Assembly (NCBI GenBank): GCA_030539395.1
Contig: JAUNSC010000024.1
Coordinates: forward strand, 1 to 54,632
Direction of reading: 5' to 3'
Length of the DNA stretch: 54,632 bases
Origin: Eubacteriales bacterium
Lineage (GTDB): Bacteria > Bacillota > Clostridia > Lachnospirales > Lachnospiraceae
The first letter of the stretch is position 1. Each line of letters begins with the position of its first letter. Shown piece by piece: positions 1 through 7,374 of the stretch. A program made the position numbers and the translations under genes. The notes beneath the pieces are model-generated. The model was not told the origin of the DNA. It worked only from the letters and a program-made list of their open reading frames with translations, and searched no databases.

Positions 1-1
1 A

Positions 2-304
2 TCAGCTATGTGTCATGGCTATTCTTCCACCTTTCAATTATTCATGGATATGCTGGATATAGAATGTATGACTGTCTTTGGTATTCCCAGCAGCAATGGA
101 GTGGAACACTCATGGAACATGGTAAAACTGGACGGAGAATGGTATTGCGTGGACTGTGCGTGGGATGATCCAATCGGCGGAAGTCCCTGCCACACTTACT
201 TCAACGTAACCAGCGATTATTTGCGGAGAGGCAGCATTCACCGATGGGATGAAACTTCTGTGCCGGAGGCAACTGGTACAGCTTACTCTTATGGCAGTCA
301 TTAA
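2..304 (+). CDS. Transglutaminase-like protein, C-terminal part (5' end outside window)
   Basis: The reading frame is open from the first bases of the window and has no start that fits, so the gene begins upstream. The visible 100 residues contain the three pieces of a papain/transglutaminase-like catalytic core: Cys in the motif SAMCHGYS at the very start, His in VEHSWN and Asp in WYCVDCAWDDP. This pattern is typical of bacterial transglutaminase-like domain proteins, many of them secreted peptidase-like enzymes of unknown substrate. The tail after the Asp motif is short and contains YFNVTSDYL, a wording common at the end of this domain in Clostridia. The substrate and the N-terminal domains cannot be seen. 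Confidence 0.75.
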   Translation, partial: SAMCHGYSSTFQLFMDMLDIECMTVFGIPSSNGVEHSWNMVKLDGEWYCVDCAWDDPIGGSPCHTYFNVTSDYLRRGSIHRWDETSVPEATGTAYSYGSH

Positions 305-339
305 CAACAAAAGACCCTTTGAGAAAGGAAAACAAAGCA

Positions 340-2103
340 ATGCGTAAAGTCTTGGATAAAATCAATACTCCGAAAGATCTGAAAGTCTTATCACGAAATG
401 AACTTATAGAGTTATGTGGGGAAATCCGGCAGCAGATGATTTGGCGTCTCAGTGCAACAGGCGGTCATGTGGGGTCTAATCTGGCGATTATAGAGACTAC
501 CGTTGCATTACATTATGTTTTCAATTCTCCGGTTGATAAAATTATTTTCGATGTGTCCCATCAATGCTATACTCATAAGCTATTAACCGGACGGAAAGCG
601 GCCTATACCGATCCTGCAAAGTTTTCCTCTGTCAGCGGATTTACCAATCCGGCAGAAAGCGAGCATGATATTTTCTCAATCGGTCATACTTCCACGGCGG
701 TCAGCTTGGCCTGCGGAATGGCAAAAGGGCGGGATGTAAAAGGCGAACGCCATAATGTGATTGCATTGGTAGGCGATGGCGCACTTAGCGGGGGCGAGGC
801 TTTTGAGGGGTTGAACAATGCGGCAGCCCTTGGGAGCAATATCATTCTCATAATAAATGATAATGATATGAGCATTGCAGAAAACCACGGTGGTCTATAC
901 CAAAATCTTCGGTTACTCCGGGAAACGGATGGAATGGCAGACTGTAATCTTTTCCGGGCATTGGGATTTGATTATTCCTTTGTCCGTGATGGTAACGATT
1001 TTAATGAAATTGTAGCCGCATTAGAAAAGGTAAAGGACGTGGATCATCCGGTTGTTATTCACATGTGCACTGTAAAGGGAAAAGGATACCGATTTGCGGA
1101 AGCCGACAAAGAAAACTGGCACTACATGGGGCCATTTGATATTGACACAGGAAATCCACGACAAGAGGCTGTACCTGTTGAAACATATGAGGCCCTGACT
1201 GCTGCATATCTGGCAGACAAAATGCGAATTGATCCTACGGTTACTGCAATTACTGCCGGAACACCTAAAGTCTTAGGATTTGAGGAAGAATTGAGAAATC
1301 AGTTTCCAAAACAGTTTGTGGATGTGGGGATTGCAGAAGGTCATGCCGTGGCTATGATTTCTGGTATTGCAAAGGCGGGCGGAACACCGGTGTTCGGTGT
1401 CAGCAGCTCTTTTTTGCAGCGAACCTATGACCAGCTTTCTTCCGATCTGGCGTTAAACCACAGCCCGGCAGTTATTCTCGTATTTTTTGCAGGAATTGGC
1501 GGAGGCAGCCAGACCCACATGGGTGTTTTCGATATTTCACTTGCTGCGAATATTCCCAACATCGTTTATCTGGCACCGACTTGCAAAGAAGAATATTTCA
1601 GTATGTTGGAATGGGGACTGAACCAGACAGAACATCCGGTAATCATCCGTGTGCCGGGCGTTGAAACGGTATCCAGAGACGCGGCCTTATTGTCTGAATA
1701 TAGCTATCCTGCAAAATATGAAATTGTGGAGCATGGAACAACAGTGGCTATTTTGGCGCTTGGAAAATTCTTTGAACTGGGCGAAAGCGTGAGACAAAAA
1801 CTCTTGGCAGAACATGGAATCAATGCAACCCTTATCAATCCACGATATGCGTCTGCCGTTGACAAAACAATGCTTGGCGCATTGCCAGAATACGGACATC
1901 GGCTGGTTGTTACGCTGGAGGATGGCGTAATTGACGGCGGCTTTGGCGAGAAGGTTACACGGTTCTATGGAGAATCATCTGTAAAGGTACTGAACTTTGG
2001 GGCTAAGAAGGAATTTGTGAACCATGTATCGGTAGAAGAACAATATTCCAGATACCACTTAATGCCAGAACAGATTGTATCGGATATTTTGAATGAACTC
2101 TAA
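340..2103 (+). CDS. 1-deoxy-D-xylulose-5-phosphate synthase family protein (DXS-like)
   Basis: Thiamine-diphosphate enzyme of the DXS/transketolase family; DXS condenses pyruvate and glyceraldehyde 3-phosphate to make DXP for isoprenoid, thiamine and pyridoxal synthesis. Seen: the N-terminal TPP half with HVGSNL, FDVSHQCY and the cofactor motif GDGALSGGEAFEGLNNAA near residue 145, then a transketolase-type pyrimidine domain with FVDVGIAEGHAVAMISG, and a C-terminal domain ending in VTLEDGVIDGGFGEKV. At 587 aa it is shorter than canonical DXS (about 620-640), and several Clostridia carry such a second, shorter paralogue, so strict DXS activity is not certain. The ATG at 340 is preceded by AGAAAGGA at 322-329; a TTG at 319 lies upstream of that site and is less likely. 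Confidence 0.85.
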   Translation: MRKVLDKINTPKDLKVLSRNELIELCGEIRQQMIWRLSATGGHVGSNLAIIETTVALHYVFNSPVDKIIFDVSHQCYTHKLLTGRKAAYTDPAKFSSVSGFTNPAESEHDIFSIGHTSTAVSLACGMAKGRDVKGERHNVIALVGDGALSGGEAFEGLNNAAALGSNIILIINDNDMSIAENHGGLYQNLRLLRETDGMADCNLFRALGFDYSFVRDGNDFNEIVAALEKVKDVDHPVVIHMCTVKGKGYRFAEADKENWHYMGPFDIDTGNPRQEAVPVETYEALTAAYLADKMRIDPTVTAITAGTPKVLGFEEELRNQFPKQFVDVGIAEGHAVAMISGIAKAGGTPVFGVSSSFLQRTYDQLSSDLALNHSPAVILVFFAGIGGGSQTHMGVFDISLAANIPNIVYLAPTCKEEYFSMLEWGLNQTEHPVIIRVPGVETVSRDAALLSEYSYPAKYEIVEHGTTVAILALGKFFELGESVRQKLLAEHGINATLINPRYASAVDKTMLGALPEYGHRLVVTLEDGVIDGGFGEKVTRFYGESSVKVLNFGAKKEFVNHVSVEEQYSRYHLMPEQIVSDILNEL

Positions 2104-2131
2104 GCTATATATTTTTGAGAAGAGAAAGGGT

Positions 2132-2239
2132 GTGAATCATTTAATCTCTTTCCGTCCTTCACTTCACGACTTGATGCAATTCGGCATTTTCTTAATCGCA
2201 CTGCTTACATTTATCGTTTATCTGATAAATCGGAAGTAG
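2132..2239 (+). CDS. Small hydrophobic ORF, holin-like type I toxin candidate (35 aa)
   Basis: A 35-residue frame ends in a single predicted membrane span with a charged tail (DLMQFGIFLIALLTFIVYLI then NRK). This layout matches the short 'putative holin-like toxin' peptides of Firmicutes, which are usually type I toxins controlled by an antisense RNA. Two compact hairpins follow within 100 nt, as at other such loci. The start is uncertain: GTG 2132 sits only 1 nt from AAAGGG, while TTG 2171 or ATG 2174 lack a good ribosome site. No antisense promoter was located with confidence. It could also be a remnant. Confidence 0.45.
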   Translation: MNHLISFRPSLHDLMQFGIFLIALLTFIVYLINRK

Positions 2240-2255
2240 CGAATACATAGAAAAA

Positions 2256-2337
2256 CCACCCCGAAACTTTGGCTAGCGAAAGGGTGGAATTTCTATCTAC
2301 AACACTGGTCAACCACTTTGAGGGCGGTTGTTCCTTT
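2256..2337 (+). terminator. Tandem hairpins after the small hydrophobic ORF
   Basis: Two hairpins lie in series. The first pairs CCACCC (2256-2261) with GGGTGG (2282-2287). The second pairs CAACC (2310-2314) with GGTTG (2326-2330) and runs into a T-rich stretch (TTCCTTTTGTGTTTT). The second looks like a plus-strand intrinsic terminator for the toxin-like transcript. The pair together resembles the 3' end and antitoxin region of type I toxin loci. Confidence 0.5.
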
Positions 2338-2349
2338 TGTGTTTTCAAT

Positions 2350-2383
2350 ATATCATATCTGAGTAGATAACGTAATATGATAT
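2350..2383. repeat. 9-bp inverted repeat, AT-rich
   Basis: ATATCATAT (2350-2358) and ATATGATAT (2375-2383) form a perfect inverted repeat around a 16-nt loop. It could be an operator or a simple hairpin; neither arm is followed by a clear T-run. It lies between the toxin-like ORF and the integrase remnant. Confidence 0.5.
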
Positions 2384-2487
2384 CAGGCTATTTTTGATGT
2401 GCAAATGTGAAGATAGTGCTTTCAAATCTGGATTTATGGCTTGCGTGAACATTTTACAGGCACTTACGGGGAATGGAGGTTGATATT

Positions 2488-2607
2488 GTGGCAACAGATA
2501 ATCGAGGGCGAAAACTTCCAAGAGGAATTTATTATCGTTCTGGTTCGTATGAATCACGCCCGGCGATAAACAATAAAAGGTATTATGTGCGAGGGGCGAC
2601 GACATAA
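2488..2607 (+). pseudogene. Truncated integrase N-terminal fragment (39 aa)
   Basis: A GTG start with an upstream GGAGG encodes 39 residues beginning MATDNRGRKLPRGIYYRSGS and including SYESRP. The RGRKLPxGI..R.GSYE pattern is the N-terminal arm-binding domain of tyrosine recombinases from conjugative transposons and phages of Firmicutes. The frame stops after 39 codons with no core-binding or catalytic domain, so this is a remnant of an integrative element. The surrounding 2240-2690 stretch holds no intact gene. Confidence 0.55.
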
Positions 2608-2623
2608 AATGCATGAGAAAAAA

Positions 2624-2652
2624 TCGACACTTAAAATATGATGCGGTATAAT
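2624..2652 (+). promoter_or_regulatory. Sigma-A-type promoter before the ADH remnant/KPR gene
   Basis: TCGACA (2624-2629), a 17-nt spacer and a perfect TATAAT (2647-2652). It would drive the decayed alcohol dehydrogenase and probably the ketopantoate reductase-like gene behind it. Confidence 0.55.
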
Positions 2653-2689
2653 ATTTTATATACTAAAATGTACAGGAGGCCGAGTGATT

Positions 2690-3010
2690 ATGCTTGCATA
2701 TACTTATGTTTCAAAGGGCGATTTTCAGTTGCGGGAGAAAGCGAAACCGGAGCTGTTAGATGAAAAGGATGCGTTTTTTCTGCAAACGGGGGTATGTGAA
2801 TAATTGTGTTGATGGAAATGAAGTATGTGCGTTGGGATGCAGGATTGACGGAGGACAGGCAGAGTATGTGCGTGTTCCTTATGCGGACCAGGGGCTGACG
2901 GTGATCCCGGATCATGTTTCGTTTGAGCAGGCGCTTTATGAAGAAAACCAGATACTGCCGCTTCCGGAAATGTATGGGGAAAAATCTTACGTTTAAGAAC
3001 GGAGGAAAAC
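2690..3010 (+). pseudogene. Zinc-dependent alcohol dehydrogenase, decayed
   Basis: Three pieces of one zinc ADH lie in different frames. The N-terminus starts at ATG 2690 behind a good AGGAGG (MLAYTYVSKGDFQLREKAKP, then stop at 2801). A central piece in the next frame reads ALGCRIDGGQAEYVRVPYAD, the segment that normally leads to the cofactor domain. The C-terminal catalytic piece reads ENQILPLPEMYG and, after another shift, GKNLTFKNGG. Intact relatives are about 340-350 aa; here the catalytic zinc Cys/His region and the whole NAD(P)-binding domain are missing. It is clearly non-functional. Promoter and RBS remain and may serve the next gene. Confidence 0.8.
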
Positions 3011-3013
3011 AGA

Positions 3014-3931
3014 ATGAAGTATTTAATTATTGGTGCCGGCGGCACCGGAGGATGTTTAGGTGCATATATGACAGAAGCGGGAAAAGATGTCACTATGATT
3101 GCCAGAGGTGCACATTTAAAGGCAATACAGGAAAATGGACTTCGGATGGAGACGACACGAAAGGGAAACTATACGGTTCCGTATGTAAAGCCAATGAAAA
3201 TGGAGGATTATCAGGAACATCCGGATGCAATTTTTGTATGTGTGAAAGGATATTCTCTGGAGGACACGATTCCGTTTATCAAAGATACGGCAAAAAAAGA
3301 TACGGTAGTGATTCCTGTTTTGAATATTTATGGAACAGGGGGACGGATGCAGGAAAAATTGCCGGATCTTCTGGTGACAGATGGATGCATTTACATAGCG
3401 GGTGAAATAAAAGAGCCGGGGTGTCTCTGGCAGAATGGAGATATCTTCCGCGTGGTTTTTGGCGTGCGAAATCCGGCGGAATACCGGCCTGTATTAAAGG
3501 AAATCCAGAAAGATCTTCTGGACAGTGGAATAGATGGAATTTTATCTGAGAATATCCGAAGAGATGCACTGAAGAAATTTGCATATGTTTCTCCGGCGGC
3601 TGCCTGCGGACAGTATTATGATGTTTCGGCGGGAGAGATGCAGAAACCGGGAGAAATCCGGGAAACATTTGCCGCTCTGATCGGTGAGATAGATAAACTT
3701 GCCCGGGCTATGGACATTGATTTTGAAGAAGACATTGTTAAAACAAATCTGGATATCCTGGATGCGCTTACACCAGAAGCATCTACTTCTATGCAGAGAG
3801 ACATCCGGCAGGGAAAAAATTCAGAAATAGACGGGTTAATTTACGAGGTTGTTCGTCTTGGTGAGAAACATGGAGTGGAATTGCCGGTATATCGTAAAAT
3901 TGCAGAGAAATTGAAGGAGAATTATTATTGA
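3014..3931 (+). CDS. Ketopantoate reductase family protein (ApbA/PanE-type)
   Basis: NAD(P)-dependent reductase of the 2-dehydropantoate reductase family (pantothenate branch of CoA synthesis), 305 aa, close to the family length. The Rossmann motif GAGGTGGCLGAYM lies at residues 7-19, and the dinucleotide domain continues with IFVCVKGYSLEDTI. The helical C-terminal ketopantoate domain includes TSMQRDIRQGKNSEIDGL, which carries the usual catalytic and substrate region (S/T-M-x-x-D...G..-E-I). GGAGG lies 9 nt before the ATG. Many Clostridia have several members of this family acting on unknown 2-oxo acids, so the pantoate assignment is not certain. It follows the decayed ADH and overlaps a small ORF by TTGA. 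Confidence 0.8.
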   Translation: MKYLIIGAGGTGGCLGAYMTEAGKDVTMIARGAHLKAIQENGLRMETTRKGNYTVPYVKPMKMEDYQEHPDAIFVCVKGYSLEDTIPFIKDTAKKDTVVIPVLNIYGTGGRMQEKLPDLLVTDGCIYIAGEIKEPGCLWQNGDIFRVVFGVRNPAEYRPVLKEIQKDLLDSGIDGILSENIRRDALKKFAYVSPAAACGQYYDVSAGEMQKPGEIRETFAALIGEIDKLARAMDIDFEEDIVKTNLDILDALTPEASTSMQRDIRQGKNSEIDGLIYEVVRLGEKHGVELPVYRKIAEKLKENYY

Positions 3932-4029
3932 TTCAAACCGGAATATTGATTGTTATCCTTGTGGGTCTTTGTTATAAGATTTTCCGGGAAAAGAAAGATA
4001 GCCGCCATTATGACGGCTATTTGTATTAA
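3928..4029 (+). CDS. Small membrane peptide ORF coupled to the upstream gene (33 aa)
   Basis: TTG 3928 overlaps the TGA of the reductase gene (TTGA) and has AAGGAG at 3914-3919, 8 nt upstream, an ideal ribosome site lying inside the reductase gene. The peptide has one membrane span (TGILIVILVGLCYKIF) and a charged tail REKKDSRHYDGYLY. Its size and shape resemble holin-like type I toxins of Firmicutes. The last codons run through the hairpin at 4000-4018. It could be a spurious frame, but the RBS and stop-start overlap argue for translation. Confidence 0.45.
   Translation: MIQTGILIVILVGLCYKIFREKKDSRHYDGYLY
4000..4018. terminator. Intrinsic terminator between convergent genes
   Basis: AGCCGCC and GACGGCT pair around a short loop with one mismatch. 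On the minus strand the stem is followed by ATCTTTCTTTT, so it best serves the minus-strand lipoprotein gene at 4032-4445. Confidence 0.6.
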
Positions 4030-4031
4030 AA

Positions 4032-4445
4032 CTAAATCGTAAACTGTATAAGATTCATATTTTCATCATAGGCGGCGGTATATTTGACATCGCCGCCTTT
4101 ATGTTTACAGATGATAACGGCAACGGCACAATTTTTGCCGTCTTTCTCCTGACCGATGACAGCGGCTTTGCCGAATTCCTGAAAAGCACCGTACCTGGCC
4201 AGAACTTCTTTGTAAGAGATATAGGCATCTTCGGTAACAACAGATTGATATTCCGGAGCGAATCGTGCCTGCCAGCCCTCAAAATTATCAGATTCAGCCA
4301 GGGTGATATCCTCCATGGCCTGAGTCTTTACGTCTTTTTCATTGAAGCAGTCGGCCAGTTTGTTTTTGCTGCTGCATCCGCCAAGTGCGCAGATTGTCAA
4401 AACCAGTACCAACAGAGAAGGGAAGCCTTTAAAAATTTTTTTCAT
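4032..4445 (-). CDS. Lipoprotein with DUF3887-like domain
   Basis: 137 aa with a lipoprotein signal: KK, hydrophobic core SLLVLVLTIC and lipobox ALGGC with Cys24. The mature part is a small alpha/beta domain (EGWQARFAPEYQ, YISYKEVLARYGAFQEFG, YTAAYDENMNLIQFTI) that fits the DUF3887 family: small cell-surface lipoproteins of unknown function. GAAAGGATGG lies upstream of the start at 4445. It is next to the sensor-kinase operon but separated from it by 45 nt. Confidence 0.7.
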   Translation of the reverse strand: MKKIFKGFPSLLVLVLTICALGGCSSKNKLADCFNEKDVKTQAMEDITLAESDNFEGWQARFAPEYQSVVTEDAYISYKEVLARYGAFQEFGKAAVIGQEKDGKNCAVAVIICKHKGGDVKYTAAYDENMNLIQFTI

Positions 4446-4490
4446 AGTTTTTCCATCCTTTCATAATTAAAATTTGATCCGGGAGCCGAA

Positions 4491-5141
4491 TTAAAAATTC
4501 TTTTTCCATTTTACTATTAAAAGCAAAGCCACGAGTCCTTCCAGTGTAATCAGCCCTTCTAAAATCCAGATATTTCCCAGAACAATTAAAAAGTCAATCA
4601 CGGTATGCAGAAGTATGGCGAGTATAAGCCACTGTATTTTATGTTTTTTGATGGCATATATCACAATGAGACTGAGCCCGATTTGTATCAGCATGGTGAA
4701 AATGCGTTCCCAGGCACCCAGAAGCACTCCAAAACCGGCATTGCCCTGCAGCGCCAGGGGAAGTACCTGAGTAAAAAACAGCCAGGCAGCTTCACATCCG
4801 CCGTGTCCCAGACCGCAGGCAATACCATCTGCCCAGGATGTGCGCCCTTTGCGAAACAGCTTTAATCCTATATAGCGGGCAGATTCTTCAAAGAATCCGG
4901 CAGTAAAACCCATAAACAGAAAATATAAAAAGATATTCGTATAAGGGAGAAATGCCATCCATTCAAATTTAAGGCCCATCAGATTTAAAAGCGGCATTCT
5001 GATAAGGGGCTGTGAGATATAAAAACACAAAACGCCTGTTAAAAATGTAAAAAATGTACCGTCGCGGCGGTGTAAAAAGTAAACGGCGCCTGTAAGCGGG
5101 ATTCCCACACAGACTGTGAAAGAAATAATTGCCGCAAACAT
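4491..5141 (-). CDS. YhfC-family intramembrane protease
   Basis: 216 aa, almost entirely transmembrane. FFEESARYIGLKLF and GLGHGGCEAAW supply the glutamate/arginine and histidine/glutamate motifs of the YhfC branch of CPBP-like intramembrane proteases. The substrate is unknown. AAAGGAGG lies inside the 3' end of the kinase gene and only 1 nt separates the two frames, so translation is probably coupled to the kinase. This makes a three-gene unit: regulator, kinase, membrane protease. A role in processing a signal peptide or membrane substrate of the system is an inference. Confidence 0.75.
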   Translation of the reverse strand: MFAAIISFTVCVGIPLTGAVYFLHRRDGTFFTFLTGVLCFYISQPLIRMPLLNLMGLKFEWMAFLPYTNIFLYFLFMGFTAGFFEESARYIGLKLFRKGRTSWADGIACGLGHGGCEAAWLFFTQVLPLALQGNAGFGVLLGAWERIFTMLIQIGLSLIVIYAIKKHKIQWLILAILLHTVIDFLIVLGNIWILEGLITLEGLVALLLIVKWKKNF

Positions 5142-5142
5142 G

Positions 5143-6429
5143 TCAGGCCTCCTTTCCAGGTATCATGATATTAATGCAATATTCTTTTTCTGAGCTGCTC
5201 GATTCAAGACTGCCGTGATATTTGTCCAGAGCAAGGCGGACATTGGTCAGACCGAGCCCCATGTGGTTACTTTTACTGGATGATGCGTCGGAGGAGAGGT
5301 GAATTCCGTTGCGTATTTTAATGACACGGAAGTCCTGTATATTGTCAATCTTTAACTCCAGCCACGATTGCGCTCCTGCGGCTTCAATGGCATTGTCCAG
5401 CAGATTTGCAAAAATGGTGGTGATATCGATATCTTTTATATCGTCAAAATTCACATCTCCGACCTCGGCCTTGACCTGGATTCCTGACTGGGAAGCCTGT
5501 AAAAGTTTTTCATTCAGGATGATATTCAGCATCTGGTTGGAGCTGTAATACTTTTCGCCCAGCACATGGATCATATGATACAGATCCTGAACATAGTTAT
5601 CTCCGGCGGTTTTATTTTCTCCTTCATAGAGCTGCTCAACAGCCTGCAGATGATTTTTCATATCATGCAGGATTTTTCTGGACTCCCGGTACTTTTTTTC
5701 CAGTTCCTCATAATAGCGGTATTGCAGCTCACTTTGGAGCTGTGCCATCTGCATTTCCTGTTCCAGCTTTGCGGCGCGGAACAGATAACGGAACAAATAC
5801 AGAAAATAAATGTTTAATAAAAGCAGTGCAATAATATTGGCAAGTACCAGCCAGAGTCCATAGAGCTGTGTATAAACTGTCATCATCTGTATGACCGAAT
5901 AGAGAAAAAATACGGAAAAAGCAGGGAGAATCAGGACAGTTATTGTCTGACGCAGTGAAAGCTGACCGCCGGAATGGACTTTTTTCCATTGAATCATGGC
6001 CGTGGCCAGAAGCAGCATTAATATAATTTTCAGTGACATTGCAATACAGCCAGTACAGGCAGGATTAGGAAAAATCTGGATATCCACATGTGCCAGAATA
6101 ATATTAAAAACGAAAATACCAAACTCCATTCCAAGGACTAATACCACCGAAAACAGGATATCTAATATAATAGCCAGCATATTGCGGTGGAAAAGCAGAA
6201 GCCCTGAAAGAAGGGTGACGATAAGCTGAAAAATCACGCCATTCCAGCTTCCCTGAAAAAGCAGGCTGATTGCGTAGTCCGCAGCGGCGGACAGGATAAA
6301 ACTGATGATATAAAGCGGTTTTGCTGCATAAACAGTGCGGTTGTTTACACGCATAAAACAGAAAACAGATCCCCAAAGGACTATCATTTCAATGATAGAA
6401 AGCAGAAGATTCAGTATGGCCCAAAACAT
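5143..6429 (-). CDS. Sensor histidine kinase with GHKL ATPase domain (AgrC/VirS-like class)
   Basis: 428 aa. About six membrane spans fill residues 1-215, then a coiled linker (KLEQEMQMAQLQSELQYRYY) leads to the phospho-acceptor motif ILHDMKNHLQ with His255. The ATPase domain shows the N-box NLLDNAIEAA and the G-box GLGLTNVRLALDKYHG. This is the peptide- or envelope-sensing kinase class that partners LytTR regulators; the partner is the adjacent upstream gene. AAGGAGGAT precedes the start. The signal is unknown. Confidence 0.85.
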   Translation of the reverse strand: MFWAILNLLLSIIEMIVLWGSVFCFMRVNNRTVYAAKPLYIISFILSAAADYAISLLFQGSWNGVIFQLIVTLLSGLLLFHRNMLAIILDILFSVVLVLGMEFGIFVFNIILAHVDIQIFPNPACTGCIAMSLKIILMLLLATAMIQWKKVHSGGQLSLRQTITVLILPAFSVFFLYSVIQMMTVYTQLYGLWLVLANIIALLLLNIYFLYLFRYLFRAAKLEQEMQMAQLQSELQYRYYEELEKKYRESRKILHDMKNHLQAVEQLYEGENKTAGDNYVQDLYHMIHVLGEKYYSSNQMLNIILNEKLLQASQSGIQVKAEVGDVNFDDIKDIDITTIFANLLDNAIEAAGAQSWLELKIDNIQDFRVIKIRNGIHLSSDASSSKSNHMGLGLTNVRLALDKYHGSLESSSSEKEYCINIMIPGKEA

Positions 6430-6441
6430 TTCGGATCCTCC

Positions 6442-7140
6442 TTAAATACGGGATGCCAGCCATGCCGCCAGTTTTTTCCGAAAATCTGCTGATTTTTTCT
6501 GGGAAAGCGGGACAATGCTGCCGTCCGTCATATAAATATCGTAGCCTTTCAGGTTACGGATGTGGTACAGATTTACGATGAAGCTTTTATGCGGCATAAG
6601 AAAGCCGTAGTCTGCCACACGCTTTGCCATATTATGAAGGCTGTCTGAGATCAGGTACTCACCGGATACTGTCACCATACGAAGTTTCCGGTTCTGGTAT
6701 TCGAAGTAACAGATATCTTTTGCTTTGATGTCCAGAAGACCGCTGTCCGTATGGAAACAGACGGCTGGCTCCGAGATTTCCGGTTCTGTATATTCAAGTG
6801 CTTCCCGCAGGACAGATTGGATTTTGTCTTTGTTTACAGGCTTTACCAGATAGGCAAAGGCATGAACAGCAAAGGCATGATCGCGGAAATCTTCATAAGC
6901 CGTGACATAGATAATCTTGGCCTTGCGGTCTCTCTGGCGGAGCATCCGGGCGGTATCAATGCCGGAGATGCCTTTCATATCAATATCGAGGAAGATAAAA
7001 TCGAAATTTTTTCCGCAGGATAGAAGTTCTTCTCCGCTGTTATAAAACTGTATCTGGAAAAGATTTTCAAAGTCCGTGAGATATTTTTTCATTTGAATGA
7101 GTACTTTTGGATTGTCATCACAAACCGCAATTTTCAGCAT
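6442..7140 (-). CDS. LytTR-family response regulator
   Basis: 232 aa from the ATG at 7140, which has AAAGGAG 9 nt upstream; longer in-frame starts lack a site and would precede the receiver domain MLKIAVCDDN. The receiver domain has acidic residues D8/D9, phospho-acceptor Asp near residue 52 (FIFLDIDM), the T in YVTAYED and the K in LVKPV. The C-terminal LytTR DNA-binding domain includes ICYFEYQNRKLRMV, FLMPHKSFIVNL and GYDIYMTDGSIVPLSQKK. It should control its own operon and perhaps the divergent uppP: tandem direct repeats lie between the two promoters. Confidence 0.9.
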   Translation of the reverse strand: MLKIAVCDDNPKVLIQMKKYLTDFENLFQIQFYNSGEELLSCGKNFDFIFLDIDMKGISGIDTARMLRQRDRKAKIIYVTAYEDFRDHAFAVHAFAYLVKPVNKDKIQSVLREALEYTEPEISEPAVCFHTDSGLLDIKAKDICYFEYQNRKLRMVTVSGEYLISDSLHNMAKRVADYGFLMPHKSFIVNLYHIRNLKGYDIYMTDGSIVPLSQKKSADFRKKLAAWLASRI

Positions 7141-7212
7141 GTCTGGTTGCTCCTTTGTGTCGGATAATAAGGAAAAACGGTAAAATGCCATTTGCTTTAT
7201 TGACATGGTCAA

Positions 7213-7241
7213 AGTATAAATCAGGACAAATCAAGATGCAA
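7213..7241 (-). promoter_or_regulatory. Promoter of the response regulator operon
   Basis: Read on the minus strand: TTGCAT (7241-7236), 17-nt spacer, TATACT (7218-7213). Transcription runs into the regulator gene, whose start is at 7140. Confidence 0.6.
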
Positions 7242-7254
7242 GATGCATGGTATG

Positions 7255-7287
7255 AAAGACAGAAAATCTGCTTAAAAGACAGAAAAT
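7255..7287. repeat. Tandem direct repeat, likely LytTR binding site
   Basis: The 13-mer AAAGACAGAAAAT occurs at 7255-7267 and again at 7275-7287, a period of 20 bp (about two helical turns). LytTR regulators such as AgrA bind two ACAG-starting 9-mers with about 12 bp between them. The repeats sit just upstream of the -35 of the regulator operon and upstream of the divergent uppP promoter. Confidence 0.55.
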
Positions 7288-7317
7288 GAAATGAGTAACC
7301 CAAAGCTTTTTTATGAC

Positions 7318-7346
7318 TTGTATTTTGCCTCCTTACACAATATAAT
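7318..7346 (+). promoter_or_regulatory. Promoter of uppP
   Basis: TTGTAT (7318-7323), a 17-nt spacer and TATAAT (7341-7346), 28 nt before the uppP start codon. Confidence 0.7.
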
Positions 7347-7374
7347 AAAGAAATAGAGAAGTTAGGAGGCTGTT

